Source: a bacterium (GTDB taxonomy: Bacteria > Bacillota > Clostridia > Lachnospirales > Lachnospiraceae). Taken from it: a DNA stretch of 38,539 nt. Positions 7,988 through 15,904 of the stretch are shown here, in pieces. Position numbers and translations under genes: made by a program. Positions within the stretch are counted from its first letter, which is position 1; each line of letters opens with the position of its first letter. The stretch lies in the NCBI GenBank assembly GCA_004562765.1, contig SFRL01000059.1, positions 1 to 38,539 on the forward strand, read 5' to 3'. The notes beneath the pieces are model-generated. The model was given only the letters and a program-made list of their open reading frames with translations. It ran no database searches and was not told the origin of the DNA.

Positions 7988-10033
7988 TTATGCCACGATC
8001 TTCAATGCAAATTCCTCCAGCGGCAGCGGTTTGGAATAATAGAATCCCTGGATGCTGTCACAGTTTAATTTCTGCAGAAATGCTACCTGCGACTCGTTTT
8101 CCACACCCTCCGCAGTCACATGCATGCCAAGCTCCTTTGCCAGTGCGATCGTATGCTCCAACAGCCTGTCCCCGCCATAATTTCCAATATAGTCGATCAG
8201 GCTCTTATCCAGCTTTAACGTATCAAAATGCATGATGTTCAGTGTCGCAAATGAGGAGTAGCCCGCACCAAAGTCGTCGATATGAAGCGGAAATCCTGCC
8301 TCGTAGAAGCGATTCGCCAGTTGTCTGATCGATTTGTCATCCAGTGCCGCTGTCTCTGTGATCTCGATCGGGACGTAGGAAGGATCAACACCAACCTCCT
8401 CAGCGATCTTCTGGTAACGTTCTACGACGTTCTGAAAATAGAGACTCGCGCGGGACAGGTTTACAGACACCGGGATCACTTTACGGCCTTCCTCCAGCCA
8501 TCGCTTTTGCTGGGAACAGACCGTCCGAAATACATATTCGTCCAGATAGCGGATCATTCCGTTACGCTCAAACAGCGGTATAAACACAGCCGGCGAAACG
8601 AGCGTTCCGTCACTGTTTCTCCATCGTACAAGTGCTTCCGCCCCGACAAGTGCCTCCGAATCCGGATTGTACTTCGGCTGATACCATACTTCAAAACGAT
8701 GATTGCGGATGGACGCCTCAAACGCATCCTCCATCTGCTTTTCCTGTAAAATGCGGGAAGCGTCTGCCTGACTGAAAAACGCGTGATTGATATCCTTGCG
8801 CTCTTTGATCTCATGTCTGGCAATATTTGCCTCGTTATAGATCTGCTCGATCTTGTTTTCCGGCTCCCACGCAGAAACGCCGAAATACGGAAGCTGTTGC
8901 GGTACATTCAGTTCTATCGAGCGCTTGCCGAGCTGGATCGTGAGCATTTCAAGCCGTTCGGATACCGCTTCCTTGTCCACTCCCTCATAAAAAATAATAT
9001 AATGATCTGCATTGATATGCGCTGCCAGATCTCTTTCACCAATATTATTAACGATGCATCGCCAGATCTCACGAAGGATTTCGTCGCCCTTCGTCGTTCC
9101 GCAGATGGAATTCACCACCTTGAACGAATGGATGTCCATGGATACGATGTATCCTTTTTCTGTTTTTTCTTCCAGTTTTTTCTTAAAGCGGATGTAATTG
9201 TCGCCTCCGGTCACCGGGTCGATATAGGCGTATCGCTCCAGTTCTCTTGTCTTCTCCCTGCTGATATCCGAGAAACCGAAGATCGCTTTGTGCAATGAAC
9301 TGTCTGACGAAAGATTAACCGCCTTCATACGACAGTACACCACTTTTCCGTCTCTGACTGCACGAAAATCGTGGACATACACTTTACTCTCCGCGAAATG
9401 CTCCCTCAGATTTTTCAGCGAGCACGCCCGCATCATTTCCTCCCGGTCTTCCTCCATCACAGTCCGCGTAATATAGCCCGACATCGCTGCCCCATACTCC
9501 GGCTTTGAACGGAAGAACGCACCATATTCCTTTTCAATATTCTCACTCAGCCGGTATGGAGTGACCTCATTATTATCAAAATCTATGTAATATATGGAAT
9601 GATAGTCATCGCTGAGTGCCCGGACCAGCTCCGCAGACACGGTGACCTCGTCCGGTTTTTCGATAATGCCGATGGCACTCTCCGGTTTTCCTTCCTCATC
9701 CCAGTCCGTGATCGTAACGGTCAGCCGGATCAGTGACTGATCCCGGCTGCTGCGAAGGGTTGTGGAAACACGCTTCTCACCCGAATCGATTTTTTCAAAA
9801 AGATCCTCGCACAGTGTGCGGTCTTCCGGCACGATCAGCTCTTCTACCAGACTTTCCGGTACCGGATCATAAAATTTCCTGCACCCGAGGTTCTCCACCG
9901 TCAGATCGCTGGCAACGACCAGCCGATCCTTCGGATAATATCGGAAACTGTAAATACCGGCCGATACGAGCGCCTGCTGCGCCCGCCGGTCCGGCTCATA
10001 ATATTTTTTTCCATGATATAACACTTCGCCCAT
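7988..10033 (-). CDS. Degenerate GGDEF / intact EAL c-di-GMP phosphodiesterase
   Basis: A 681-residue soluble protein. The N-terminal 270 residues look like two PAS-type sensor regions (one ending FGFSDISREKTREL), then a GGDEF domain (about 275-430) and an EAL domain (about 440-681). In the GGDEF domain the active-site motif is replaced by HINADHYIIFYEG, so cyclase activity is not expected; it may only bind GTP. The EAL domain keeps its key residues: AEALVRW, SVNLSR, IEITET, IDDFGAGYSS, KLDKSLID, TAEGVE and QGFYYSKPL. It should hydrolyse c-di-GMP to pGpG in the cytoplasm in response to a PAS signal. AAGGTGG precedes the ATG. It is a single-gene unit with its own promoter and terminator. Confidence 0.92.
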   Translation of the reverse strand: MGEVLYHGKKYYEPDRRAQQALVSAGIYSFRYYPKDRLVVASDLTVENLGCRKFYDPVPESLVEELIVPEDRTLCEDLFEKIDSGEKRVSTTLRSSRDQSLIRLTVTITDWDEEGKPESAIGIIEKPDEVTVSAELVRALSDDYHSIYYIDFDNNEVTPYRLSENIEKEYGAFFRSKPEYGAAMSGYITRTVMEEDREEMMRACSLKNLREHFAESKVYVHDFRAVRDGKVVYCRMKAVNLSSDSSLHKAIFGFSDISREKTRELERYAYIDPVTGGDNYIRFKKKLEEKTEKGYIVSMDIHSFKVVNSICGTTKGDEILREIWRCIVNNIGERDLAAHINADHYIIFYEGVDKEAVSERLEMLTIQLGKRSIELNVPQQLPYFGVSAWEPENKIEQIYNEANIARHEIKERKDINHAFFSQADASRILQEKQMEDAFEASIRNHRFEVWYQPKYNPDSEALVGAEALVRWRNSDGTLVSPAVFIPLFERNGMIRYLDEYVFRTVCSQQKRWLEEGRKVIPVSVNLSRASLYFQNVVERYQKIAEEVGVDPSYVPIEITETAALDDKSIRQLANRFYEAGFPLHIDDFGAGYSSFATLNIMHFDTLKLDKSLIDYIGNYGGDRLLEHTIALAKELGMHVTAEGVENESQVAFLQKLNCDSIQGFYYSKPLPLEEFALKIVA

Positions 10034-10106
10034 TCAGATGCCACCTTTCCGGCAAATTAGCAATTGGTTCCGGGTGCTTTCGGAATCGTTTACGCCATGT
10101 TAGTAT

Positions 10107-10135
10107 ATTTTAGCACTAATTTCCAGATCAGTCAA
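10107..10135 (-). promoter_or_regulatory. Promoter of the GGDEF/EAL gene
   Basis: On the minus strand TTGACT (10130-10135), a 17-base spacer and TAAAAT (10107-10112) with a preceding TG form a strong sigma-A promoter about 75 bases ahead of the start codon. Confidence 0.8.
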
Positions 10136-10189
10136 TAATTGTCAGACATCTCCCTGCCGATTTTAAACTTTTTTCGACTCTTTTCGATT

Positions 10190-11212
10190 TTATGCACTTT
10201 TCCCTTCCGTCTTTGCGAGCGCTTCCAATGCCCGGCGCTGTTCCGGTGTCGGATTCTTCGGCACCGCGATCTGTATCACCACATACTCATCCCCATGTTT
10301 TGTAGGATCTTTCATGGAAACGATGCCCTTATGCTTTAAGCGGATCTTGCTGCCGGACTGTGTTCCGGCGGGTACATTGCACTCCACCATTCCATGCAGT
10401 GTCTTAAAATAAGCCTTTCCGCCCAGCACAGCTGTGGTGTACGGGATTGCCTGCGTGATATAGACATCATTCCCTTTTCGCGTATATTCCGGATGTGGCC
10501 GGATGTGCACCTTCAACAGCAGGTCACCCGCCTGCTTTCCGTAACGTCCGCTCTCTCCCTTGCCCTTTAAACGGACACTCTGTCCTTCATTGATCCCCGC
10601 AGGAATATGAACCTGCAGCGACTCTTTCTTATCTCCCTCAAAACGCAGGTATTTATCACAACCGAACGCCGCCTCCTCAAAGTCGATCGTCACATCTGAG
10701 TGCACATTTTTGCCCTCATCATGGTCATACTGCGCCTGTCCGCCAAAGCCGCCTCCAAACGAACTGCCAAAGCCGTCAAAAGGCCCTTCCGCCCTGCCGG
10801 AAAATCCATCGCGGAACCCACTGCCACGAAACATATCACCAAAGATATCCCCGAATATATCATCCATATTTCCGGTGCTGTAATGGTATTCCCGATACTG
10901 TCCGCCGTTTCCGAAGCCACCGCCAAAGCCGCCTGAATCGTCAGCTCCGCCGAAGGGATCTCCGGCAGACGGATCGCCCATGCTACCGTCAAACGCCGCC
11001 ATGCCGAACCGGTCATAAAGCTTTCGTTTTTCTGTATCACTCAGGACATTGTATGCTTCCGTAACTTCCTTAAAGCGCTGTTCCGCCTGCTGATCGCCGG
11101 GATTGGTGTCCGGGTGGTACTTTTTTGCCAGTTTCCGGTACGCACGCTTGATCTCTTTTTCATCTGCATTTTTTGTCACACCGAGACATTCATAGTAATC
11201 CCGCTTTGCCAT
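10190..11212 (-). CDS. DnaJ/CbpA-type co-chaperone without zinc finger
   Basis: A 340-residue J-domain protein. The N-terminal J domain (AKRDYYECLGVTKNADEKEI, HPD at 33-35) is followed by a long Gly/Phe/Asp-rich linker (about 75-165) and the C-terminal client-binding domain (VTIDFEEAAFG, VHIPAGINEGQSVRLKGKG, NVPAGTQSGSKIRLKHKG). There are no CxxCxGxG repeats, so this is a type II DnaJ (CbpA-like) that stimulates DnaK ATPase. I chose the ATG at 11212, which has AGGAGG seven bases upstream; the in-frame GTG at 11221 overlaps that site. It follows the hsp20 pair after a strong terminator and an inverted repeat, and may be reached by read-through or have its own unrecognised promoter. dnaK and grpE are not in this window. 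Confidence 0.92.
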   Translation of the reverse strand: MAKRDYYECLGVTKNADEKEIKRAYRKLAKKYHPDTNPGDQQAEQRFKEVTEAYNVLSDTEKRKLYDRFGMAAFDGSMGDPSAGDPFGGADDSGGFGGGFGNGGQYREYHYSTGNMDDIFGDIFGDMFRGSGFRDGFSGRAEGPFDGFGSSFGGGFGGQAQYDHDEGKNVHSDVTIDFEEAAFGCDKYLRFEGDKKESLQVHIPAGINEGQSVRLKGKGESGRYGKQAGDLLLKVHIRPHPEYTRKGNDVYITQAIPYTTAVLGGKAYFKTLHGMVECNVPAGTQSGSKIRLKHKGIVSMKDPTKHGDEYVVIQIAVPKNPTPEQRRALEALAKTEGKSA

Positions 11213-11227
11213 ACGCTTCACCTCCTG

Positions 11228-11278
11228 TTTCGATGAAATGCTCCTCCTGCCCTGCAGTTCAATGACCTATCATCGAAA
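11228..11278 (-). promoter_or_regulatory. Spaced inverted repeat ahead of the dnaJ-like gene
   Basis: Perfect 9-base arms TTTCGATGA (11228-11236) and TCATCGAAA (11270-11278) are separated by 33 bases and end directly before the AGGAGG of the dnaJ-like gene. They could form a leader hairpin or be paired operator half-sites. I see no convincing -35/-10 pair with them. Confidence 0.4.
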
Positions 11279-11285
11279 ATCACAT

Positions 11286-11325
11286 GCAAAAACAGGCGGG
11301 AGCACCCATATGGGCACCCCCGCCT
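11286..11325 (-). terminator. Intrinsic terminator after the hsp20 pair
   Basis: On the minus strand a 14-bp stem (11294-11307 with 11312-11325, loop ATAT) is fully paired if three G-U pairs are allowed and is followed by GTTTTTG. The plus-strand transcript would carry A-C mismatches, so it works leftwards. It lies about 73 bases after the second hsp20 stop. Confidence 0.85.
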
Positions 11326-11398
11326 TGTCATTCCTTATACCCGAACCTGCTTTCTGCGTTCACAGTTCCGGTCGAACAATAACCCCAAGGGCGCCCGT

Positions 11399-11842
11399 TT
11401 AGCCCTCGATGGTGATATATCTGTTTTCTTCTACCTTCGGCTTTGCATCCTTCTTCGGTACAGACAGTTTCAGGATACCATCCTCAAACTTTGCCTTGAT
11501 CTCATTCTTCTCAATGTCCTCACCGACATAGAAAGCTCTGCTGCAGGTTCCACTGTAACGCTCTCGGCGGATATACTTGCCGTTCGCGTCTTTCTCATCC
11601 TTGTTTTCCTCGGTCTTTGCACTAACGGTCAAACAACCGTCCTTCAGTTCTACCTGTACGTTTTCTTTCTTGTAGCCCGGAAGATCAATATCCAGCTCAT
11701 AGCCGGTGTCGGTCTCTTTTACGTCTGTGCGCATCACGGTTGCTGCCGGTGTGTTGTATCTTACAGTGGTTCTTGCCGGTCTTGCAAAATCCTCAAAAAA
11801 GTTGTCAAATAAATCCTCTCCAAAAATGCTCGGTACTAACAT
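11399..11842 (-). CDS. Hsp20/alpha-crystallin small heat-shock protein (second of pair)
   Basis: A 147-residue small heat-shock protein, an ATP-independent holdase. The alpha-crystallin domain (about 38-135) shows TDVKETDTGYELDIDLPG, GCLTVSAKT, the RRERYSGTCSRAFYV block and the terminal GILKLSVPKK. The C-terminal IxI-like tail is YITIEG. It is a close paralogue of the adjacent upstream gene with the same N-terminal FGEDLFD motif, so the pair arose by tandem duplication. AGGAGG lies seven bases before the ATG, 14 bases after the upstream stop, so both are on one CIRCE-controlled transcript. Confidence 0.95.
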   Translation of the reverse strand: MLVPSIFGEDLFDNFFEDFARPARTTVRYNTPAATVMRTDVKETDTGYELDIDLPGYKKENVQVELKDGCLTVSAKTEENKDEKDANGKYIRRERYSGTCSRAFYVGEDIEKNEIKAKFEDGILKLSVPKKDAKPKVEENRYITIEG

Positions 11843-11856
11843 AATAATTCCTCCTT

Positions 11857-12312
11857 TTACCCTTCAATGGTGATATAGTTTGTCTGCTCTACAGCCGGTT
11901 TTGCTTCCTTTTTCGGAATTGTCAGCCGCAGAATGCCGTGTTTAAATTTACCCTTGATCTCGTCCTGCGTGATGTCTTCACCCACGTAGAAGGAACGTGC
12001 ACAGGCTCCTGCATAACGCTCTTTTCGGATGTACTTTCCGGTTTTCTGTTCCTGTTCATCCTTATCAAGCCCCTTTTCGGCACTGATGGTCAGATATCCG
12101 TTTTCCAGAGCAACCTTCACATCCTCTTTCCTGAAGCCGGGCAGATCAACGATCAACTCGTACTCGGTATCCGTTTCCTTCACATCTGTTTTCATCAGAT
12201 TCTTTGCGTGCTTTCCGTACAGCGCTTTCTGCGCATCCGGGAATGCAGGAAATGCAAAATCGTCCATGAAATCATCAAATAAGTCTTCTCCAAAAATATC
12301 ATGCATCATCAT
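11857..12312 (-). CDS. Hsp20/alpha-crystallin small heat-shock protein (first of pair)
   Basis: A 151-residue small heat-shock protein with the alpha-crystallin blocks TDVKETDTEYELIVDLPG, GYLTISAEK, RKERYAGACARSFYV and GILRLTIPKK, and the C-terminal tail YITIEG. It would bind unfolding proteins as an oligomeric holdase. It is first in the operon. The start has three consecutive ATG codons; GGGAG is nine bases before the first (12312), which I use, although the second or third could also serve. The roughly 140-base leader holds a stem at 12347-12385, and expression is expected to be repressed by HrcA through the CIRCE at 12478-12504. Confidence 0.94.
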   Translation of the reverse strand: MMMHDIFGEDLFDDFMDDFAFPAFPDAQKALYGKHAKNLMKTDVKETDTEYELIVDLPGFRKEDVKVALENGYLTISAEKGLDKDEQEQKTGKYIRKERYAGACARSFYVGEDITQDEIKGKFKHGILRLTIPKKEAKPAVEQTNYITIEG

Positions 12313-12346
12313 AAGTCATATCTCCCTTCCATGATATAATGAGTGA

Positions 12347-12385
12347 AAATTTTATCGTGGCTGGTTCGGTCGCGATATAAAATTT
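12347..12385 (-). other. Stem-loop in the hsp20 leader
   Basis: In the 5' leader of the hsp20 mRNA, arms built on AAATTTTAT and ATAAAATTT pair over 11 positions with a two-base bulge. The stem is AU-rich and does not cover the ribosome-binding site at about 12322-12330. It could matter for heat-dependent mRNA folding, but nothing shows a thermometer. Confidence 0.3.
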
Positions 12386-12462
12386 GTTGTAGCACGATCG
12401 GAGAAATCCGAGGTGTTGAGTTTTTAGCTTCAAAGGATTTCTTGTTTTCCTTTGTTGATTAT

Positions 12463-12491
12463 GTTATAGCACCGTTATTAGCACTCGTCAA
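12463..12491 (-). promoter_or_regulatory. Heat-shock promoter of the hsp20 operon
   Basis: On the minus strand TTGACG (12486-12491), a 17-base spacer and TATAAC (12463-12468) form a sigma-A promoter. The -35 and much of the spacer are covered by the CIRCE operator, so HrcA binding should block RNA polymerase. Confidence 0.85.
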
Positions 12492-12504
12492 TAGCGAGTG
12501 CTAA
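12478..12504. promoter_or_regulatory. CIRCE operator (HrcA binding site)
   Basis: The classical CIRCE inverted repeat TTAGCACTC-N9-GAGTGCTAA is present without mismatch. It overlaps the -35 of the hsp20 promoter and also the stop codon of pdxT (12501-12503), so pdxT ends inside the operator. Confidence 0.97.
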
Positions 12505-13076
12505 TAATTCACACTTTTTTCACAAACAGACAGAAAATACTTATGTACGGACAGATCATCGTCCAGTTCGGGATGAAAGGCTGTCGCCAACTGGTTTTTA
12601 TATCTGACTGCAACGATATTGTCATCGACCGTCGCAAGTACCTCTGCACCGTGCACCTGCTCCACATAGGGCGCACGGATAAAGGTCATCGGGATCTCGC
12701 CGATCCCACTCATCTGCGCTCTCGTGTGGAAACTGCCAAGCTGGCGGCCATATGCGTTTCTCCTGACGGTCACCGGAAGGGTTGCGAAATAACGGCTCTC
12801 GTCATTTGATAGTTCATCTGCCAGAAGGATCATTCCCGCACATGTACCGAACACCGGAAGACCGCCCTTAATCAGCGCCTTCAGCGGCTCAAACAGCTCC
12901 AGATCTTTTAACAGCTTTCCCATCACCGTACTCTCTCCACCCGGCAGGATCAAGCCGTCCATCGGCTGTTCGAGATCCTTTTTCTGGCGGATCTCGAAAT
13001 TTGAAACGCCAAGCGCGTCCAGCACCTTTTCATGCTCGATAAATGCGCCCTGTACTGCTAATACTCCGATCACCAT
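12501..13076 (-). CDS. pdxT: Pyridoxal 5'-phosphate synthase glutaminase subunit
   Basis: A 191-residue class I glutamine amidotransferase that supplies ammonia to PdxS for PLP synthesis by the DXP-independent route. It shows LAVQGAFIEH, LILPGGESTVMGKLL, the nucleophile Cys79 in VFGTCAGMILLA, and the His168-x-Glu170 pair in AFHPEL. Length and motifs are standard. Its ATG lies one base after the pdxS stop and uses GAGAGG inside the end of pdxS, so the two are translationally coupled. The stop codon lies within the CIRCE of the next operon, and I see no terminator between them. Confidence 0.97.
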   Translation of the reverse strand: MVIGVLAVQGAFIEHEKVLDALGVSNFEIRQKKDLEQPMDGLILPGGESTVMGKLLKDLELFEPLKALIKGGLPVFGTCAGMILLADELSNDESRYFATLPVTVRRNAYGRQLGSFHTRAQMSGIGEIPMTFIRAPYVEQVHGAEVLATVDDNIVAVRYKNQLATAFHPELDDDLSVHKYFLSVCEKSVNY

Positions 13077-13077
13077 T

Positions 13078-13914
13078 TTATTTTCCTCTCTCTGCCATCA
13101 AAAGCTCGATCTCCTGCTCGTTGATTCCGACCATCGCTTCGCCCAGGTCTTCGGACAGCTCTGCCAGCAGCTTTGCGTCATTAAAGTTTGTCACCGCTTT
13201 CACGATAGCTGCCGCGCGCTTCTTCGGATCGCCGGATTTGAAGATACCGGAACCGACAAAGACACCCTCTGCACCCAGCTGCATCATGAGTGCCGCATCC
13301 GCAGGTGTTGCCACACCGCCCGCCGCGAAATTGACCACCGGAAGCCTGCCGTTGTCATGAACATATTTCACGAGGTCATAGGATACCTGCAGCTCCTTTG
13401 CCTGATTGTCCTGATTCATCTTTCTCATATGTCTGACTGCCTGCACCACATCTCCGGTACCCGGTTCACCCTTCGTACGGATCATGGAAGCTCCCTCCTC
13501 AATGCGACGGAGCGCCTCGCCCAGATCCTTTGCACCGCACACGAAGGGAACCTTGAATTTTGTCTTGTCAATATGGTAAACATCGTCAGCCGGTGAGAGC
13601 ACTTCACTCTCATCAATGTAGTCGATCTCGATCGCCTCTAAGATCTGTGCCTCTGCAAAATGTCCGATCCGGCACTTTGCCATAACAGGGATCGATACTG
13701 CCTCCTGGATACCCTTGATCATCTTCGGGTCACTCATTCTGGACACACCGCCTGCCGCGCGGATATCTGCCGGGATGCGCTCCAGCGCCATGACTGCGCA
13801 TGCGCCTGCTTCCTGCGCGATCCTTGCCTGCTCCGGTGTGGTGACATCCATGATCACGCCACCCTTTAACATCTGTGCCAGTTCCTTGTTCAGTCCATAT
13901 CTCTCTGTACTCAT
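13078..13914 (-). CDS. pdxS: Pyridoxal 5'-phosphate synthase lyase subunit
   Basis: A 278-residue TIM-barrel enzyme that builds PLP from ribose 5-phosphate, glyceraldehyde 3-phosphate and ammonia from PdxT. Conserved blocks include KGGVIMDVTTPEQARIAQ, ALERIPADIR, the catalytic Lys in VMAKCRIGH, DESEVLSPAD, FVCGAKDLGEALRRI, the second Lys in IRTKGEPGTG, and NFAAGGVATPADAAL. I chose the ATG at 13914 because AAGGAG is about ten bases upstream; the in-frame TTG at 13923 sits right against that site. pdxS is first in the pdxST operon and divergent from pdxR. No clear core promoter is visible, in line with activation by PdxR. Confidence 0.97.
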   Translation of the reverse strand: MSTERYGLNKELAQMLKGGVIMDVTTPEQARIAQEAGACAVMALERIPADIRAAGGVSRMSDPKMIKGIQEAVSIPVMAKCRIGHFAEAQILEAIEIDYIDESEVLSPADDVYHIDKTKFKVPFVCGAKDLGEALRRIEEGASMIRTKGEPGTGDVVQAVRHMRKMNQDNQAKELQVSYDLVKYVHDNGRLPVVNFAAGGVATPADAALMMQLGAEGVFVGSGIFKSGDPKKRAAAIVKAVTNFNDAKLLAELSEDLGEAMVGINEQEIELLMAERGK

Positions 13915-13992
13915 TTTGCTCAATCTCCTTCTGTTTTATACTCGGATTTTCCTGTTACAATTCGTACACAGCCTTTTAAATCCCAATCTCAT

Positions 13993-14181
13993 GGCCCCCA
14001 GAGCACCGACAGAGTTTTGCCAGTCGGTTGTGCTCCTCGGGAAATTCGCGCGATTGGCACAGAGCAAAAGCAAAACCGGCTTTTCTCTGCTGCCATACTT
14101 ATGAATAGCGAATTTCTTACTCCGCGCGTACCCGAACGCACAAACGACCTGTCAAATTCTTTGTCGGTGCGTCGTGGGGCC
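13993..14181 (-). repeat. Structured repeat copy A1 (long imperfect inverted repeat)
   Basis: The ends GGCCCCCAGAGCACCGAC and the complement of GGCCCCACGACGCACCGAC pair, with arms of about 60 bases. The inner hairpin has GGCA/TGCC, CAGAG/CTCTG and AAAAGC/GCTTTT steps with one bulged base on each side. Oriented by the other copies it lies on the minus strand. It carries a compensatory change (AAAAGC/GCTTTT where the others have CCAAGC/GCTTGG). It abuts copy A2 in opposite orientation within the pdxS-pdxR divergent region. Confidence 0.8.
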
Positions 14182-14183
14182 TT

Positions 14184-14351
14184 CCTCTGCGTGCAGTATT
14201 CAACAGTTGTTTATGCGACGGGTACACGCGGAAAAAACATGGATCAGCCGGTTATCAGGCAACAGAGCCAAGCAGATTTTGCTTGGACTCTGTGCCACTC
14301 GCGTGATTTTCCCGGCAAGCATAATAAACTGTCGAATGCTGTACGCAGAGG
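14184..14351 (+). repeat. Structured repeat copy A2
   Basis: The arms start CCTCTGCGTGCAGTATTC on the left and close with its near complement at 14351. They include TTTATGCGACGGG against CCCGGCAAGCATAATAAA. The inner hairpin GGCAACAGAGCCAAGC ... GCTTGGACTCTGTGCC has the same two single-base bulges as the other copies. It is a plus-oriented copy, head-to-head with A1, two bases apart. Confidence 0.85.
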
Positions 14352-14390
14352 GAGGGAAACATACCGTGCGTGCGAAAAGTAATATTATCG

Positions 14391-14419
14391 TTTACATTCC
14401 GACTGCTATCCAGTATAAT
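14391..14419 (+). promoter_or_regulatory. Promoter of pdxR
   Basis: TTTACA (14391-14396), a 17-base spacer and TATAAT (14414-14419) form a good sigma-A promoter about 70 bases ahead of the pdxR start. Confidence 0.8.
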
Positions 14420-14423
14420 CTAT

Positions 14424-14471
14424 TCTGACCTTATTAAAATACTCAATTCAAATATATTCACTAAGGTCAGA
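14424..14471. promoter_or_regulatory. Spaced inverted repeat, candidate PdxR operator
   Basis: Perfect 10-base arms TCTGACCTTA (14424-14433) and TAAGGTCAGA (14462-14471) flank 28 AT-rich bases just downstream of the pdxR -10 box. MocR-type PdxR proteins bind spaced repeats near their own promoter, so autoregulation is plausible. It could instead fold as a leader stem. No copy of TGACCTTA is visible next to pdxS. Confidence 0.55.
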
Positions 14472-14490
14472 TTGGAGTTTTTGCGCAGAA

Positions 14491-15894
14491 ATGTTGACAT
14501 ATTCTTTCACTGATATAGGGTCAGATACCCTGTACAATCATCTGTATAAATGCATCAAAAACGACATTTTATCGGGCAGTCTGGATGCCGGCAGCCGTCT
14601 GCCATCCAAGCGGAGCCTCGCAAAAAATCTGGGTATAAGCGTCATCACAGTGGAAACGGCCTACGCGCAGCTTGTCGCAGAGGGCTACATCTATGCTCTG
14701 CCAAAAAAAGGTTTTTTCGTTGCAGATATCCGGCAGACACAGGCACAGCAAAACGCGCTCCTCTCCTCCGAAAATATCCGTCTCTCCTCCGGTGAGGCAA
14801 CGTATCTTGCTGACTTTTCGAGCAATCAGACAGACCGCGAAAACTTTCCGTTTTCCATCTGGGCAAAGCTGATCCGGGAAATTTTAAATGAGAATCAGAA
14901 AGAGCTTGTGACGAATCCGCCTTGTGGGGGAATCCTGAAACTGCGTCAGGCGATCGCAGATCACCTGAAGGGATATCGCAATCTGCACATTGAACCGGAG
15001 CAGATCATTGTCGGTGCCGGAACGGAGTATCTGTACGGGCTGCTGATCCAGCTTCTGGGCTTTGACAAAAAATATGCCGTGGAAGATCCGGGCTACGACA
15101 AGATCTATAAGATCTATGCCAGACATCAGGTGACCTGCAATCACATTCCCATGGATGAAAGTGGGATCATCATTGACGAACTGGAAAAGCATCACACGGA
15201 TATTGTACATATCTCTCCGTCGCACCATTTTCCGACCGGTATTATCATGCCGATCGGCAGACGCTACGAGCTGCTGGGCTGGGCTTCCAAATCGCCCGAC
15301 CGGTATATCATTGAGGACGACTATGACAGTGAATTCCGAATGACCGGTCAGCCGATCCCTGCACTGCAGGACATTGATGTGCTGGAACGCGTCATCTACA
15401 TTAACACCTTCACGAAAACGCTCTCCTCCACGGTCCGCATCAGCTATATGCTACTCCCGAAGCAACTGGTCAACCGGTTTTATAAGGAGCTGTCTTTCTA
15501 CTCCTGCACCGTCTCCAACTTTGAACAGTACACACTCGCCCGCTTTATCGAGGAAGGCTACTTTGAGAAGCACTTGAACCGCATGCGAAATTACTATCAC
15601 CAAAAGCGAGATTTTCTTTTAAACTGTATCAAAGAGAGTAAATTTTCCTCCTATGCAGAGATCATGGAGGAGGATGCCGGGCTTCACTTCATCATGAAGA
15701 TCCACACAGATCTGAGCGACCGGGAATTCTGTATGTATGCCGAACAAAAAGGGATAAGGCTGACTGCCCTATCCCATTATTACTCACTGCCCACAAACGT
15801 GGAACACTACTTTGTGATCAACTATTCCTCTGTACAGGAGGATCGGATCGAAGATGCGATCCGTATTCTGTATGAGATTATAAAAAAGCATTAA
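14491..15894 (+). CDS. pdxR: MocR-type regulator of PLP synthesis
   Basis: A 467-residue MocR/GabR-class GntR regulator. A winged helix-turn-helix (about 10-77; LPSKRSLAKNLGISVITVETAY) is joined by a linker to a fold-type I aminotransferase-like domain (about 110-467). That domain shows VGAGTEYLYGLL, AVEDPGYDK, SPSHHFPTG, IIEDDYDSEFR and the PLP lysine K309 in NTFTKTLS. It should sense PLP and control pdxST, which lie divergently upstream. The fit of domain type and neighbour makes PdxR the best name. GGAG is 13 bases before the ATG, a long spacing, so translation may be weak. The region between pdxS and pdxR has been lengthened by two structured repeats. Confidence 0.9.
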   Translation: MLTYSFTDIGSDTLYNHLYKCIKNDILSGSLDAGSRLPSKRSLAKNLGISVITVETAYAQLVAEGYIYALPKKGFFVADIRQTQAQQNALLSSENIRLSSGEATYLADFSSNQTDRENFPFSIWAKLIREILNENQKELVTNPPCGGILKLRQAIADHLKGYRNLHIEPEQIIVGAGTEYLYGLLIQLLGFDKKYAVEDPGYDKIYKIYARHQVTCNHIPMDESGIIIDELEKHHTDIVHISPSHHFPTGIIMPIGRRYELLGWASKSPDRYIIEDDYDSEFRMTGQPIPALQDIDVLERVIYINTFTKTLSSTVRISYMLLPKQLVNRFYKELSFYSCTVSNFEQYTLARFIEEGYFEKHLNRMRNYYHQKRDFLLNCIKESKFSSYAEIMEEDAGLHFIMKIHTDLSDREFCMYAEQKGIRLTALSHYYSLPTNVEHYFVINYSSVQEDRIEDAIRILYEIIKKH

Positions 15895-15904
15895 TCGAAC
15901 CGAA

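Noticed and set aside
12347..12385. RNA thermometer in the hsp20 leader
   Set aside because: The stem does not cover the Shine-Dalgarno or start codon and lacks the ROSE or fourU pattern; CIRCE already explains heat control.
13924..13990. Core promoter of pdxS using TTGTAA and TATAAA
   Set aside because: The spacing is only 14 bases, too short for sigma-A; I list no promoter there.
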